Made by a program: the position numbers and the translations under genes
Notes under the pieces: generated by a model
The model's input: the letters and a program-made list of their open reading frames with translations, nothing else
The model's database searches: none
What the model was told of the DNA's origin: nothing
In this document: positions 27,532 through 36,273 of the stretch, in pieces
How positions within the stretch are numbered: position 1 is the stretch's first letter
Layout of the letters: each line of letters opens with the position of its first letter
DNA from: Halothermothrix sp.
Lineage (GTDB): Bacteria; Bacillota; Halanaerobiia; DY22613
Direction: 5' to 3'
Length of the DNA: 64,000 nucleotides
Assembly: GCA_016841825.1 (NCBI GenBank)
Contig: JAENYK010000016.1
Span: forward strand, 1 to 64,000

Positions 27532-28128
27532 TCAACCTTTCTCTCGATTTTCTCGACAGGGTATCAATCGACGTTCAGTAGCTATCAGATCAACCGGTAT
27601 ATCGTATTCTTCATAAGGAATCGCATCAGAAATTACCTGTAATTCATAAGCAGGAGCCAATAAGAATGGTTTTTTGTCAAGTCCACCCAAAAAGCGATCA
27701 TAGTATCCCCCACCATAGCCAATCCGATAACCCAACTCATCAAAAACCAATCCTGGATTTAGAACCAATTCTATCTCTTCAGGAACCACTGGTCTGATAT
27801 ACTCTGTTTTCGGTTCCAAAATATTATACGCACCATACTCCAATTCCTGTTCAAAATCTCGAAGTTCTGAAAAAGTTAGATAACCTTCCTCTAAATTTGT
27901 GATTGGAATAACAACCTTTTTCCCAGAGATCAAACCATCTTTAATCAGTGAAATAGTATCTATCTCGCTACGAAAAGAGATAAAGTAGAGTATTGTATCA
28001 GCTTTTTGATATTCAGGATGACTCAGTACTCTTTTATGAATCGATCGGGAAAATAATTGTCGGTCAGTAATAGATAATTCATCCCGTAATCGACTGATCT
28101 CTTTACGTAAAACCTCTTTTTCTAACAT
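27532..28128 (-). CDS. 5-formyltetrahydrofolate cyclo-ligase
   Basis: A 198-residue 5-FTHF cyclo-ligase, which converts 5-formyl-THF to methenyl-THF with ATP. Visible are the N-terminal KEISRLRDEL, the substrate loop YFISFRSEIDT and the C-terminal ATP-binding GYRIGYGGGYYDRFL. Length is normal. It directly follows the 6S RNA gene, as the same family (fau/ygfA) does in enterobacteria. AGGAGG precedes ATG 28128. Confidence 0.93.
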   Translation of the reverse strand: MLEKEVLRKEISRLRDELSITDRQLFSRSIHKRVLSHPEYQKADTILYFISFRSEIDTISLIKDGLISGKKVVIPITNLEEGYLTFSELRDFEQELEYGAYNILEPKTEYIRPVVPEEIELVLNPGLVFDELGYRIGYGGGYYDRFLGGLDKKPFLLAPAYELQVISDAIPYEEYDIPVDLIATERRLIPCRENREKG

Positions 28129-28254
28129 GAAGAGAAATTCCTCCTCCTAAAATATTTTCCACTTTTAATCATACCAGATTGTATAACAAGAGTCAAAACT
28201 TTAGCGACTTTTTCTGACAATTATTTTTAGCAGACTTAAGATATTTTTTTCACA

Positions 28255-28465
28255 TAAATGTTGACCAGATTAGCGGCTATAGAAAAACCCTCTGGCTTTG
28301 CACCAAAGGGTCAAAAGATTCAATCCGCTAAGCCGTGTGGAACTATATTTTTGATCCCCGATAATCAGGGGGGTTCCCTCTCAATTGGTTAATAGGTCCT
28401 CTCAAAGAAGGCATCTATGCTGCAACCGAAGTCCAGGATCCCATTTCGTTAGTGTTGGTCAAAAA
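28255..28465 (-). ncRNA. ssrS: 6S RNA (probable)
   Basis: The gap between aspS and 5-FTHF ligase holds a roughly 200-base structured stretch. On the minus strand it opens TTGACCAACACTAACG (from 28462) and closes CGCTAATCTGGTCAA (to 28261), so the ends form a closing stem. A hairpin on the 3' side, CCCTTTGG...CCAGAGGG (about 28282-28312), resembles the small hairpin beside the 6S central bubble, and an apical stem GGAAC...GTTCC encloses a CCCC/GGGG hairpin. Position supports it: 6S lies next to aspS in Bacillus and before the 5-FTHF ligase gene in enterobacteria. 6S RNA binds sigma-A RNA polymerase in stationary phase. Exact ends and strand are inferred. Confidence 0.68.
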
Positions 28466-28629
28466 TATTTTTTCCATCACGTGCCTAGCAGACAATGTTA
28501 AGTTTTTCTTTATTTTGTATGTCATCTGTAATCTAATAATATCATAAAGTAACTATACTTTCAAGTAACAATATTTTCATATAATACCTAACCAGACTAC
28601 CTCATCTAACCAAAGATTAGCCAATGATA

Positions 28630-30408
28630 TTAGGCTCTCTCTACAACCTTTACATGCAATTCTTCCAACTGGTCAGAAGCTACTGGAGAAGGTGCATTGG
28701 TCATTAAATCGGTGGCACTGGCGGTCTTTGGAAAAGCAATAACGTCTCTAATTGTATCTCCACCAGCCATTAACATAATCATTCGATCCAGACCATAAGC
28801 AATACCTCCATGAGGTGGTGTACCATATTGGAAAGCTTCTAACAGAAAGCCAAACTTATCATTAATCTCTTCCTCTGTCAAGCTCAACATCTGAAAAACC
28901 TTCTTTTGTAACTCACTATTGTGAATTCTGATACTTCCTCCACCTAATTCCACACCATTTAACACCAGATCATAAGCTTGAGCTCTTACTTCGCCCGGAT
29001 CTGTATCCAACAAATTAATATCTTCTTCCAGAGGATGAGTAAAGGGATGATGCAAAGAGACAAAACGTCCCATCTCCTCATCGTACTCGACCAATGGAAA
29101 TTCAGTTACCCATAAAAACTTATACTCTTGCTCTTTGACCAATCCTAACTGTTTACCTAAATTTAGACGCAGTGCACCTAATGATGCGGCTACAACTTTT
29201 GGACTATCAGCTACAAAAAGTAACAAATCTCCGCTCTTACCTTCCAGAGCATCAATTATAGCACCCAACTCTTCCTCTGTAAAAAATTTAGCGATAGGTG
29301 ATTTGATCTCATCTTCCTTTAGAGCAATCCAGGCGAGACCCTTAGCACCATAGATAGAAACATATTGAGTCAACTGATCAATCTCTTTTCGGGAGAATTC
29401 AGCACACCCCTCCGCTCTAATACCCTTTACCTGTCCACCTTTCTGCACAGTACTGGCAAAAACCTTAAATCCTACATTCTTAACCTGCTCAGAAACATCT
29501 ACTAATTTCATTCCAAAGCGAATATCGGGCTTGTCAGATCCGTAATCTCTCATTGCATCAGCATAGGTCATCCTGGGAAATGGATATTCTACGTTCAAGC
29601 CTACGCCTTTAAAGACCTCAATAATCATCTCTTCCATCATCTGTAACACATCTTCCTGAGTTACAAATGACATCTCAATATCTATCTGGGTAAATTCAGG
29701 TTGTCGATCTGCCCGTAAATCCTCATCTCTAAAACATCTAACGATCTGAAAGTATTTTTCCATTCCGGCGGCCATTAATATCTGTTTAAAAAGCTGTGGA
29801 GACTGAGGTAAAGCAAAAAATTTGCCAGGGTTCACTCTACTAGCCACCAGATAATCCCGGGCTCCTTCGGGTGTGCTTCTGGTTAACATTGGAGTCTCAA
29901 TCTCCAGAAAACCTTGACGATCCAAATATTGACGTACCAGCATAGTTACCTGATGCCGTAAGATCAGGTTTTTTTGCATGATCGGTCTCCGCAAATCCAG
30001 ATAACGATACTTTAATCTCAGGTCTTCATTAACATTAAGATCATCCTGAATATAGATCGGTGGAGTTTTCGCTTCATCTAAAATCCGTAAAGAGTCAACA
30101 GTGATCTCAATTTCGCCTGTGGCTAGATTAGGATTGCTCTGCAGACGTTTCTGGACAGTACCCTCAATAGCTACTACATATTCGCTTCTGATTTTTTCGG
30201 CTTTGGTAAACAGATCTGTTGTTACCTCATCCGGATTGAAAACAACCTGAACCAGGCCAGAACGATCTCTCACATCGACAAAGATCAAACCACCCAGATC
30301 TCTTCTTCGTTGAATCCAACCCATGATCGTAACCTTATCACCCGCGTTGCCAATTCGCAGATCACCACAATTGTGTGTACGTTTCAAACCTTTAATACTT
30401 TCACCCAT
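28630..30408 (-). CDS. aspS: aspartyl-tRNA synthetase
   Basis: A 592-residue bacterial-type class IIb synthetase. The N-terminal OB-fold anticodon domain runs from about 15 to 110. The catalytic core has motif 2 ([18 protein letters not shown]) and motif 3 ([14 protein letters not shown]), and the bacterial GAD insertion lies between (about 300-400). Length matches. Whether it also charges tRNA-Asn depends on a GatCAB not seen here. It is cotranscribed with hisS, 13 bases apart. AAGGGGG precedes ATG 30408. Confidence 0.95.
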   Translation of the reverse strand: MGESIKGLKRTHNCGDLRIGNAGDKVTIMGWIQRRRDLGGLIFVDVRDRSGLVQVVFNPDEVTTDLFTKAEKIRSEYVVAIEGTVQKRLQSNPNLATGEIEITVDSLRILDEAKTPPIYIQDDLNVNEDLRLKYRYLDLRRPIMQKNLILRHQVTMLVRQYLDRQGFLEIETPMLTRSTPEGARDYLVASRVNPGKFFALPQSPQLFKQILMAAGMEKYFQIVRCFRDEDLRADRQPEFTQIDIEMSFVTQEDVLQMMEEMIIEVFKGVGLNVEYPFPRMTYADAMRDYGSDKPDIRFGMKLVDVSEQVKNVGFKVFASTVQKGGQVKGIRAEGCAEFSRKEIDQLTQYVSIYGAKGLAWIALKEDEIKSPIAKFFTEEELGAIIDALEGKSGDLLLFVADSPKVVAASLGALRLNLGKQLGLVKEQEYKFLWVTEFPLVEYDEEMGRFVSLHHPFTHPLEEDINLLDTDPGEVRAQAYDLVLNGVELGGGSIRIHNSELQKKVFQMLSLTEEEINDKFGFLLEAFQYGTPPHGGIAYGLDRMIMLMAGGDTIRDVIAFPKTASATDLMTNAPSPVASDQLEELHVKVVERA

Positions 30409-30421
30409 TCCAACATCCCCC

Positions 30422-31684
30422 TTACTTAACCCTATTATTCATTTCTGTTACCAGATTACTTAATTTAATCTCCACCTGATCCCCCGTTTGCATATCTTTA
30501 ATCGTAGCGGTATCTTTGGCTAATTCATCGTCACCTAAGATAATACTATATCTGGCATTAAGCCGATCAGCCATCTTCATCTGACCTTTAACGCTCCTTC
30601 CCAGATAATCCATAGCAGCTTTCAATCCTGCTTTGCGTAATTCATATAGATACCTAAACGAAGCTTCTGTAGCTTTTTCTCCAATACTGATAATAAATAG
30701 ATCAGTGTCATAATCGATTGGCCATTCCTCAATCTGCTCATCAATGGTCATAATCAAACGTTCTACTCCCATCGCAAAACCAATCCCCGGCACATCTCTG
30801 CCGCCAATCTCCCGGCCTAGACCATCGTATCGACCACCCCCAAAAATAGTATCCTGTGCACCGAGTTTGTTATATTTTACCTCAAAGGCAGTCTTTGTAT
30901 AATAATCTAAGCCCCGAACCAGACCTGGATCAAGAGTATAGGGGATATTAACCATCTCCAGATAAGAACATACTTTGGTAAAGTCAGTTTTACAACTCTC
31001 GCACAGATGATCAATAATCGAAGGAGCACCTTCCATATACCCTCTACAATCTGAATTTTTACAATCCAGTATCCGCATTGGATTACGCTCATAACGGCGC
31101 TGACAATCTGGACACATCTGCTCCAGATTAGGACTGAAGAATTCACGTAAAGCTTCGCGATAATCATTCCGACATTCAGGACAACCCACACTATTAATTA
31201 ACAACTGATAATCTTTGATACCCAATCTCTCTAATAAGTGAAGACCCATAATAATAACTTCCGCATCAATAGCCGGGTTATCCACTCCTAAAACCTCTAC
31301 ACCAATCTGGTAGAACTGACGAAAACGTCCAGCCTGCGGTCGCTCATATCTAAACATCGGACCATAGTAGAAATACTTGGTAGGTTGAGTCTGTCCATAT
31401 ATTTTATGTTCCATATAAGACCGCATAACCGAAGCAGTTCCCTCAGGTCTCAAAGTAATACTCCGTCCACCTTTATCTTCAAAGGTATACATCTCTTTTT
31501 CAACAATATCAGTAGTTTCCCCAATACCTCGCTGAAAAAGCTCAGTGTGTTCAAATATTGGTAAAATAATCTCATCATAATTGAATTGTCCAAATACCTC
31601 TTCCGCCTGTTTACGAATATACTGCCATTTTAATGAATCTGGTGGAAGGATGTCATTGACACCCCGTGGTGCTTTCATACTCAT
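30422..31684 (-). CDS. hisS: histidyl-tRNA synthetase
   Basis: A 420-residue class II histidyl-tRNA synthetase. Visible are the N-terminal [13 protein letters not shown], motif 2 ([20 protein letters not shown]), the histidine motifs [14 protein letters not shown] and FGGGRYDGL, motif 3 (GFAMGVERL), and an anticodon-binding C-terminal domain from about 325. ATG 31684 has AAGGAGG upstream. It is the first gene of the hisS-aspS pair. Confidence 0.95.
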   Translation of the reverse strand: MSMKAPRGVNDILPPDSLKWQYIRKQAEEVFGQFNYDEIILPIFEHTELFQRGIGETTDIVEKEMYTFEDKGGRSITLRPEGTASVMRSYMEHKIYGQTQPTKYFYYGPMFRYERPQAGRFRQFYQIGVEVLGVDNPAIDAEVIIMGLHLLERLGIKDYQLLINSVGCPECRNDYREALREFFSPNLEQMCPDCQRRYERNPMRILDCKNSDCRGYMEGAPSIIDHLCESCKTDFTKVCSYLEMVNIPYTLDPGLVRGLDYYTKTAFEVKYNKLGAQDTIFGGGRYDGLGREIGGRDVPGIGFAMGVERLIMTIDEQIEEWPIDYDTDLFIISIGEKATEASFRYLYELRKAGLKAAMDYLGRSVKGQMKMADRLNARYSIILGDDELAKDTATIKDMQTGDQVEIKLSNLVTEMNNRVK

Positions 31685-31750
31685 ATCCAGTCCTCCTTGT
31701 ATGTAACTTATTATACATTATCAGATGTCTAACAATGTACGTTATTTGTG

Positions 31751-31783
31751 AATCAGGCTACAGGGAATCACCTGTAGCCTGAT
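31751..31783 (-). terminator. hairpin after the SurA-like gene
   Basis: A 13-bp perfect stem, ATCAGGCTACAGG with CCTGTAGCCTGAT, around a six-base loop, 25 bases past the stop of the 31809 gene. No good T-run follows on either strand, so termination may be weak or assisted; the hairpin could equally protect the 3' end. Confidence 0.55.
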
Positions 31784-31808
31784 GTTATTACCCTTATTCA
31801 ATTACAAC

Positions 31809-33281
31809 TTAATTTGTATCTGTCTCTGTAGATCCTGTTTCTTCCTGGTTTCTGGCTTCAGCAGCTGCTTTATCTTGAGCTTCCAACTCAGCAGCCTGTT
31901 TTTCAGCTTCTGCCTGAGCTTTAGCTTCAATATCATCAATAATAGCCTGTTCCTGCAATGCCAGGTCTTTGTAACCCATAGATTCATAGGCTTTCATAAT
32001 TCTATCATGTGCATATTTCTCATCACCAGCTTCTTCACTGGCAATTTTCATATTAGCAACAGCATTTTCTTTATCATCAATTTCTTTATAAGTCCAACCC
32101 AGGTCATAGTAAATCTCCCAATCAATAGTAGCATCTGCTATTGCTTCTTGATAAGTCTCAATAGCTTTATCTACCTGACCATTTTCCTTATAAGCCTGAG
32201 CCAGATAGGAGTAGAATACACCATTGCCCGGAACATTTTCAATAGCTTCTTTAAATTTATTAATGGCTTGATCAAAATTACCTTTAGTCATAGCTTTATA
32301 CCCAGCTAACTCTGGAATCTTAATCTCAATCTTAGCTTCAGCCAATAGATCTTCAAACCAATCATTTTGAATCTGACTCTTTCTTAAGGTGAGTAGTCTG
32401 GTTCTGATATCTTCCTTGTCAGCTTCAAAATCTTCACCTTCAGCAACTTTCTTATCAGTTACTTCAACGATATAATAACCATCATTAGCTTCAAAGATAT
32501 CAGAAACTTGACCAACATCTAAAGAGAAAGCTTTATTTACTACTTCTTCTCCATAAGCAGCTCCATCCCGATTAAAGAAACCTAAGTCACCACCATTAGC
32601 TGCTGCCTGGTTTTGGGAATAAGCTTTTGCAACTTCAGCAAAATCTTCACCAGCTTTAAGCTTAGTTAATGCTTCTTCGATTTTAGCCTTGTCCTCTGTT
32701 TTGACAAAAATAGTACTTGCACGAACTTCTTCATATTCATTAATAATATCCTGGTCAGTGATTGTAATCTCACCGGTAACCTTGTCTAACAAATTTTCAA
32801 TAAGTTTTGGCTCTTGTAAGGCTTCTTTGATATTACTTCTCCAGGTAGCCATATCCATCTCAGCATCTGCTAATAATTCATCAATTTTGGCATCATCAAT
32901 GCCGTAATTTGCTTTAAAATCTGCAATATACTGGTCAACATCTTCATCAGTTACAGTAGCGGTGATCTTCTCATTTTTAACTTCTTGCATTAATAACTTA
33001 TTCTGAATCACCTCATTCAATGCTTGATATTGATACATCAAAAGCATATCTGCAGGAGCATCAGTTAATATACTAGCATATTGCTGATATTTTGCATAAA
33101 ACTCGTTAAATGTGACCGGTTCTTTATTTACTTGAGCCATATAAGATGTTGCTTGAGTTTGACTACCTCCTCCTCTCAGGAAGTTGTAAGCTCCAAATCC
33201 CATTAAAGCACCACCAAATATAAAGGAAATAACAACAAACCACACAATTATTTTTTTATTTTTGCGGAAAAAACTATGCAT
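31809..33281 (-). CDS. SurA/PrsA-like foldase (PpiC domain) with TPR repeats
   Basis: A 490-residue envelope protein. The N-terminus has a basic stretch and one membrane helix (about 10-30). A SurA-type N-domain follows (about 35-185, with FNEFYAKYQQY), then a parvulin-type PpiC isomerase domain (about 190-290, with NGGDLGFFNRDGA and NKAFSLDVGQVS), then three TPR-like repeats (about 330-430). The tail is Ala/Glu/Gln-rich low complexity. It probably helps fold secreted or outer-envelope proteins. The fusion of PpiC and TPR is not unusual in Clostridia. AGGAGG precedes ATG 33281. Confidence 0.88.
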   Translation of the reverse strand: MHSFFRKNKKIIVWFVVISFIFGGALMGFGAYNFLRGGGSQTQATSYMAQVNKEPVTFNEFYAKYQQYASILTDAPADMLLMYQYQALNEVIQNKLLMQEVKNEKITATVTDEDVDQYIADFKANYGIDDAKIDELLADAEMDMATWRSNIKEALQEPKLIENLLDKVTGEITITDQDIINEYEEVRASTIFVKTEDKAKIEEALTKLKAGEDFAEVAKAYSQNQAAANGGDLGFFNRDGAAYGEEVVNKAFSLDVGQVSDIFEANDGYYIVEVTDKKVAEGEDFEADKEDIRTRLLTLRKSQIQNDWFEDLLAEAKIEIKIPELAGYKAMTKGNFDQAINKFKEAIENVPGNGVFYSYLAQAYKENGQVDKAIETYQEAIADATIDWEIYYDLGWTYKEIDDKENAVANMKIASEEAGDEKYAHDRIMKAYESMGYKDLALQEQAIIDDIEAKAQAEAEKQAAELEAQDKAAAEARNQEETGSTETDTN

Positions 33282-33364
33282 TAATCCTTCCTCCTCTTTT
33301 CCATAATATTAAAATTAAAATAAAAAAGTTTCTCTTTTCACCCTCCCCCTATTTTACCTTAACA

Positions 33365-34879
33365 CTAATGGGATGTCAACAATGACAATTTGTCAGCAAC
33401 TATTCTCTCAATATCTTTGATATAATCTCCGGGATATTTTGGATTTGAATGTCTGACAAGACTCCAATCAGCAGAATTCACTATTTTTGTCACAGAACCT
33501 CCACCGAGACCAATTACTGTCTCCCGCTCTTCAATCATTATCATATTATACAAAGATTCTTTGCCTGTCAATGCATATCCAACATTTTCTTGGTTGCCTA
33601 AAATATATTTTTGTCGATACATATAATAAGGTAATAAATGATTCTCTTGTAAAATCCCACTAACATACTCTAACATTCGTGTGACCTGTGAATCTTCCGG
33701 AAATGGCAACTCTCTGGCAGTCTCCCACCAGCTAGAAGCTTTCTTCAAAGATAAAGTATGAACTGTCACACTATCAGGTTTTAAACTCAAAATCTCTCTC
33801 ATAGTCGATTGAACATCGAAAAAATTCTCTCCAGGCAGACCTATAATCAGATCAGCATTGATATTTGTAAAACCCATTTCTTTAGCATAGGCAAATACTT
33901 GCTGTATCTCTAAACTAGTGTGATGACGACCAATTGCGTTCAAAGTTTTCTGCTGCATGGTCTGAGGGTTAATACTAATGCGATTTACACCATGGTGAAA
34001 TAAAACTTTAAGTTTATCCAAATTAATAGTATCAGGACGTCCAGCTTCCACATTATACTCTATCAACTTACCAACAGGAAAAGATTCGGCAATTACCTCT
34101 AAAAGAATCTCCAACTGCTGACTCGACAAACTGGTCGGTGTCCCTCCACCAATATAAATAGAGTCGATTTGATAAGCATTTTTCTCAATAAACTCTCCCA
34201 CTGCCCTAATTTCATAATACAGTGCTTCTAAAAAAGGTTGCACAAAAGAACCATGTTTTTGTAGTGAAAAAGCAGGAAAAGAACAGTAACTACACCTGGA
34301 AGGACAGAATGGAATTCCTAAATAGATACTGACCCGTTTATCTGCTTCTTCTCTAGTGGGTAAATATCTCTCCTCAACCTTTACGACCCGTTCAAGAAGA
34401 TCTATCTTTTCGGGAGAAACAGCGTATACTGTCCGAAAAATCTCTTTGATCTCTAAGAATCCAAATCCAGTATCCCTGAGATAGTGTACCAATTTTGTAG
34501 GTCGGATTCCAGTCAGAATCCCCCAGGGACTTATCTCCTCAGATAGATACTCCACCAAAAAAGTATATAGGTGTTTTTTTAACAGATCTTTCCCCCGCCG
34601 CAGATAATCAAATTCTCCATAGCGCTCATCCAATATCTCATAATGATAATATTGCTCTACATAACGAGTGCAGCCTTCGATAAGCACGAGTTCTGTTACC
34701 AATGGATCTTTGATAGCAAAATCTGCAGGTAAAAGTCTTAATTCTAGTATCAATCTTTCTCCGGTATCTTCTGAGTCAAAATCAAAGACATAATTGGGTA
34801 AAAGGATCTCTAACAATCTCTGTAAAGATAGCTGATATGATTCTTCTTCCAATCGAATAATTATCACTGTGTCTTTCAA
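33365..34879 (-). CDS. hemZ: HemZ-type oxygen-independent coproporphyrinogen dehydrogenase-like radical SAM
   Basis: A 504-residue HemN-family radical SAM protein of the HemZ subtype, with an N-terminal extension of about 160 residues unlike HemN. The CxxxCxxC cluster motif reads FCPSRCSYC (about 190), followed by IYIGGGTPTSL and INADLIIGLPGE. It would oxidise coproporphyrinogen III without oxygen, although several HemN relatives have other roles. TTG 34879 has AAAGGAG seven bases upstream. It lies 13 bases downstream of the metallo-hydrolase gene, in one operon. Confidence 0.88.
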   Translation of the reverse strand: MKDTVIIIRLEEESYQLSLQRLLEILLPNYVFDFDSEDTGERLILELRLLPADFAIKDPLVTELVLIEGCTRYVEQYYHYEILDERYGEFDYLRRGKDLLKKHLYTFLVEYLSEEISPWGILTGIRPTKLVHYLRDTGFGFLEIKEIFRTVYAVSPEKIDLLERVVKVEERYLPTREEADKRVSIYLGIPFCPSRCSYCSFPAFSLQKHGSFVQPFLEALYYEIRAVGEFIEKNAYQIDSIYIGGGTPTSLSSQQLEILLEVIAESFPVGKLIEYNVEAGRPDTINLDKLKVLFHHGVNRISINPQTMQQKTLNAIGRHHTSLEIQQVFAYAKEMGFTNINADLIIGLPGENFFDVQSTMREILSLKPDSVTVHTLSLKKASSWWETARELPFPEDSQVTRMLEYVSGILQENHLLPYYMYRQKYILGNQENVGYALTGKESLYNMIMIEERETVIGLGGGSVTKIVNSADWSLVRHSNPKYPGDYIKDIERIVADKLSLLTSH

Positions 34880-34891
34880 TGAAATTCTCCT

Positions 34892-35518
34892 TTACTGAGC
34901 ATAGGGATTTTGGACTTTAATCTCACCTATTGTAGCCAAACTATTGTGTCCTGGATATACCATTGTATCATCAGGATAAATCAATAACTTATTCTTGACC
35001 GAATCCATAATGGCTTCATAAGACCCGCCCGGAAAATCCGTTCTCCCTATGCTATAACTAAATAAGGTATCACCTGAGAACAGATGTCCATCCTGATATA
35101 AAGCAATAGAACCGGCGGTATGACCAGGAGTATGGATAACCTTTAACTTAATCGAATTTCCAACTTCTATAATATCTCCATCTTTTAAGAACCGATCGGC
35201 AGCAGGACCATTTATTAACCCTCTACCGGAAAAAACAGAAAAATTCTTATTAGGGTCAGTCAACATCGGTGCATCCTCTGCATGAATCAAAATCTGCGCT
35301 CCGGTCTTTTCTTTTAACTCCGCATTTGCTCCAATGTGATCATAATGACCATGAGTATTAACAATATAGCGTACATTCCATCGACCTTTATCCACTTCTT
35401 CCAAAATCCAGGGTGCATCTTCACCAGGATCAATAATTAAGGCATCTTTGGTCTCTGTACATCCAATTAACATACAGTTAACCCCCATAGTTCCAACTTC
35501 AATCCTTTGTACAAACAA
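34892..35518 (-). CDS. metallo-beta-lactamase-fold hydrolase (glyoxalase II-like)
   Basis: A 208-residue MBL-fold hydrolase with the metal motif THGHYDHIG, downstream HTPGHTAGS and the Asp in SGDTLF, giving all expected metal ligands. It resembles YqgX/GloB-like thioesterases; the true substrate is unknown. I use TTG 35518 because GGAGGTG sits seven bases upstream; the ATG at 35533 overlaps that ribosome site. It precedes hemZ and follows dtd in one cluster. Confidence 0.85.
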   Translation of the reverse strand: MFVQRIEVGTMGVNCMLIGCTETKDALIIDPGEDAPWILEEVDKGRWNVRYIVNTHGHYDHIGANAELKEKTGAQILIHAEDAPMLTDPNKNFSVFSGRGLINGPAADRFLKDGDIIEVGNSIKLKVIHTPGHTAGSIALYQDGHLFSGDTLFSYSIGRTDFPGGSYEAIMDSVKNKLLIYPDDTMVYPGHNSLATIGEIKVQNPYAQ

Positions 35519-35591
35519 CACCTTCACCTCCATTTTTCTAAGTTGATGTAATAATCAGGTCATTACATCTGCATTTCCATTTGATATGTCG

Positions 35592-36041
35592 TCAAAAGTT
35601 CCGTTTACTATCTAATAACATAGTAACAGGGCCAGTATTCACCAGTTCCACATCCATCATTGCCTGAAACTCCCCTGTCTCTACTTTAAGACCATATCTT
35701 TCGATCTCCTCAACAAAATTTTCATATATCTTCTCCGCATCTTTCGGTGGAGCAGCTTCGGAAAAACTAGGTCGTCTCCCTTTCCGACAATCACCATAAA
35801 GGGTAAACTGAGAGATAACCAGCAGCTCCAATCTCTGATCAAGAGCTGACAGATTCATCTTCCCATCATCGTCTTCAAATATTCTCAGATTAACGATCTT
35901 CTCTGCCAGATATTTAATATCTTCTGCTCCATCATCCTGGCCAATTCCCAGCAGAATGACCAGACCTGCACCGATCTGGCCAATAATCTTACCTTCTACT
36001 TTTACAGACCCCCGTAAGACTCGTTGAATTACTGCTCTCAT
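35592..36041 (-). CDS. dtd: D-aminoacyl-tRNA deacylase
   Basis: A 149-residue DTD, which cleaves D-amino acids (and glycine mischarged on tRNA-Ala) from tRNA. The SQFTLYGD motif (about 78) and the cross-subunit cis-Gly-Pro motif NTGPVTM (about 136) are both intact. Length matches the family exactly. It is usually next to rel, as here (rel lies upstream). The stop codon region shows a short match to the tail of the dispersed repeat (CATTTGATATGTCGTCAA). Confidence 0.95.
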   Translation of the reverse strand: MRAVIQRVLRGSVKVEGKIIGQIGAGLVILLGIGQDDGAEDIKYLAEKIVNLRIFEDDDGKMNLSALDQRLELLVISQFTLYGDCRKGRRPSFSEAAPPKDAEKIYENFVEEIERYGLKVETGEFQAMMDVELVNTGPVTMLLDSKRNF

Positions 36042-36273
36042 TAAACTTCACCTCACAACTTAACTGTTACTATAGCTAATAAATTTCACGAAATTGTTTC
36101 AACAAAAAATATTTTAACGACTTTTCAGAAGGGAAGTATCCCAATATCGATAGGTGAGAGGATAAATAACTAAATAGTGTTTACTTCAAGAAAGCACAAA
36201 TCTCCATCTTAAGCAGTCAAACTTAGGGCATTAACAGTTTGCTGTAATGCGACTGTAACCACACACTAACTAT
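36042..36273. other. intergenic region holding repeat copy B
   Basis: It carries the inverted copy of the dispersed repeat (36116-36252) and no gene. The repeat separates rel from dtd, which are often closer together. Confidence 0.45.
36116..36252 (-). repeat. dispersed repeat, copy B (inverted)
   Basis: Its reverse complement aligns over about 130 bases with 13201-13333: ACTGTTAATGCCCTAAGTTT, GAGATTTGTG, TTGAAGTAAACACTATTTAG, and the tail CCCTTCTGAAAAGTCGTTAA. In the minus frame TVNALS...DL...EVNT recurs at the same spacing as in copy A, with the stop in a different place, so both descend from a shared coding 3' end. Confidence 0.55.

Noticed and set aside
31782-32309. A plus-strand ORF of 175 codons rich in Phe, Ser and Ile
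   Set aside because: It lies antisense to the Glu/Ala/Lys-rich SurA-like gene, whose composition creates it; it has no ribosome site or family features.
35545-35580. GATGTAAT...ATTACATC inverted repeat after dtd as a terminator
   Set aside because: There is no T-run on either strand and the loop is A/T-rich; it is probably incidental or part of repeat decay.
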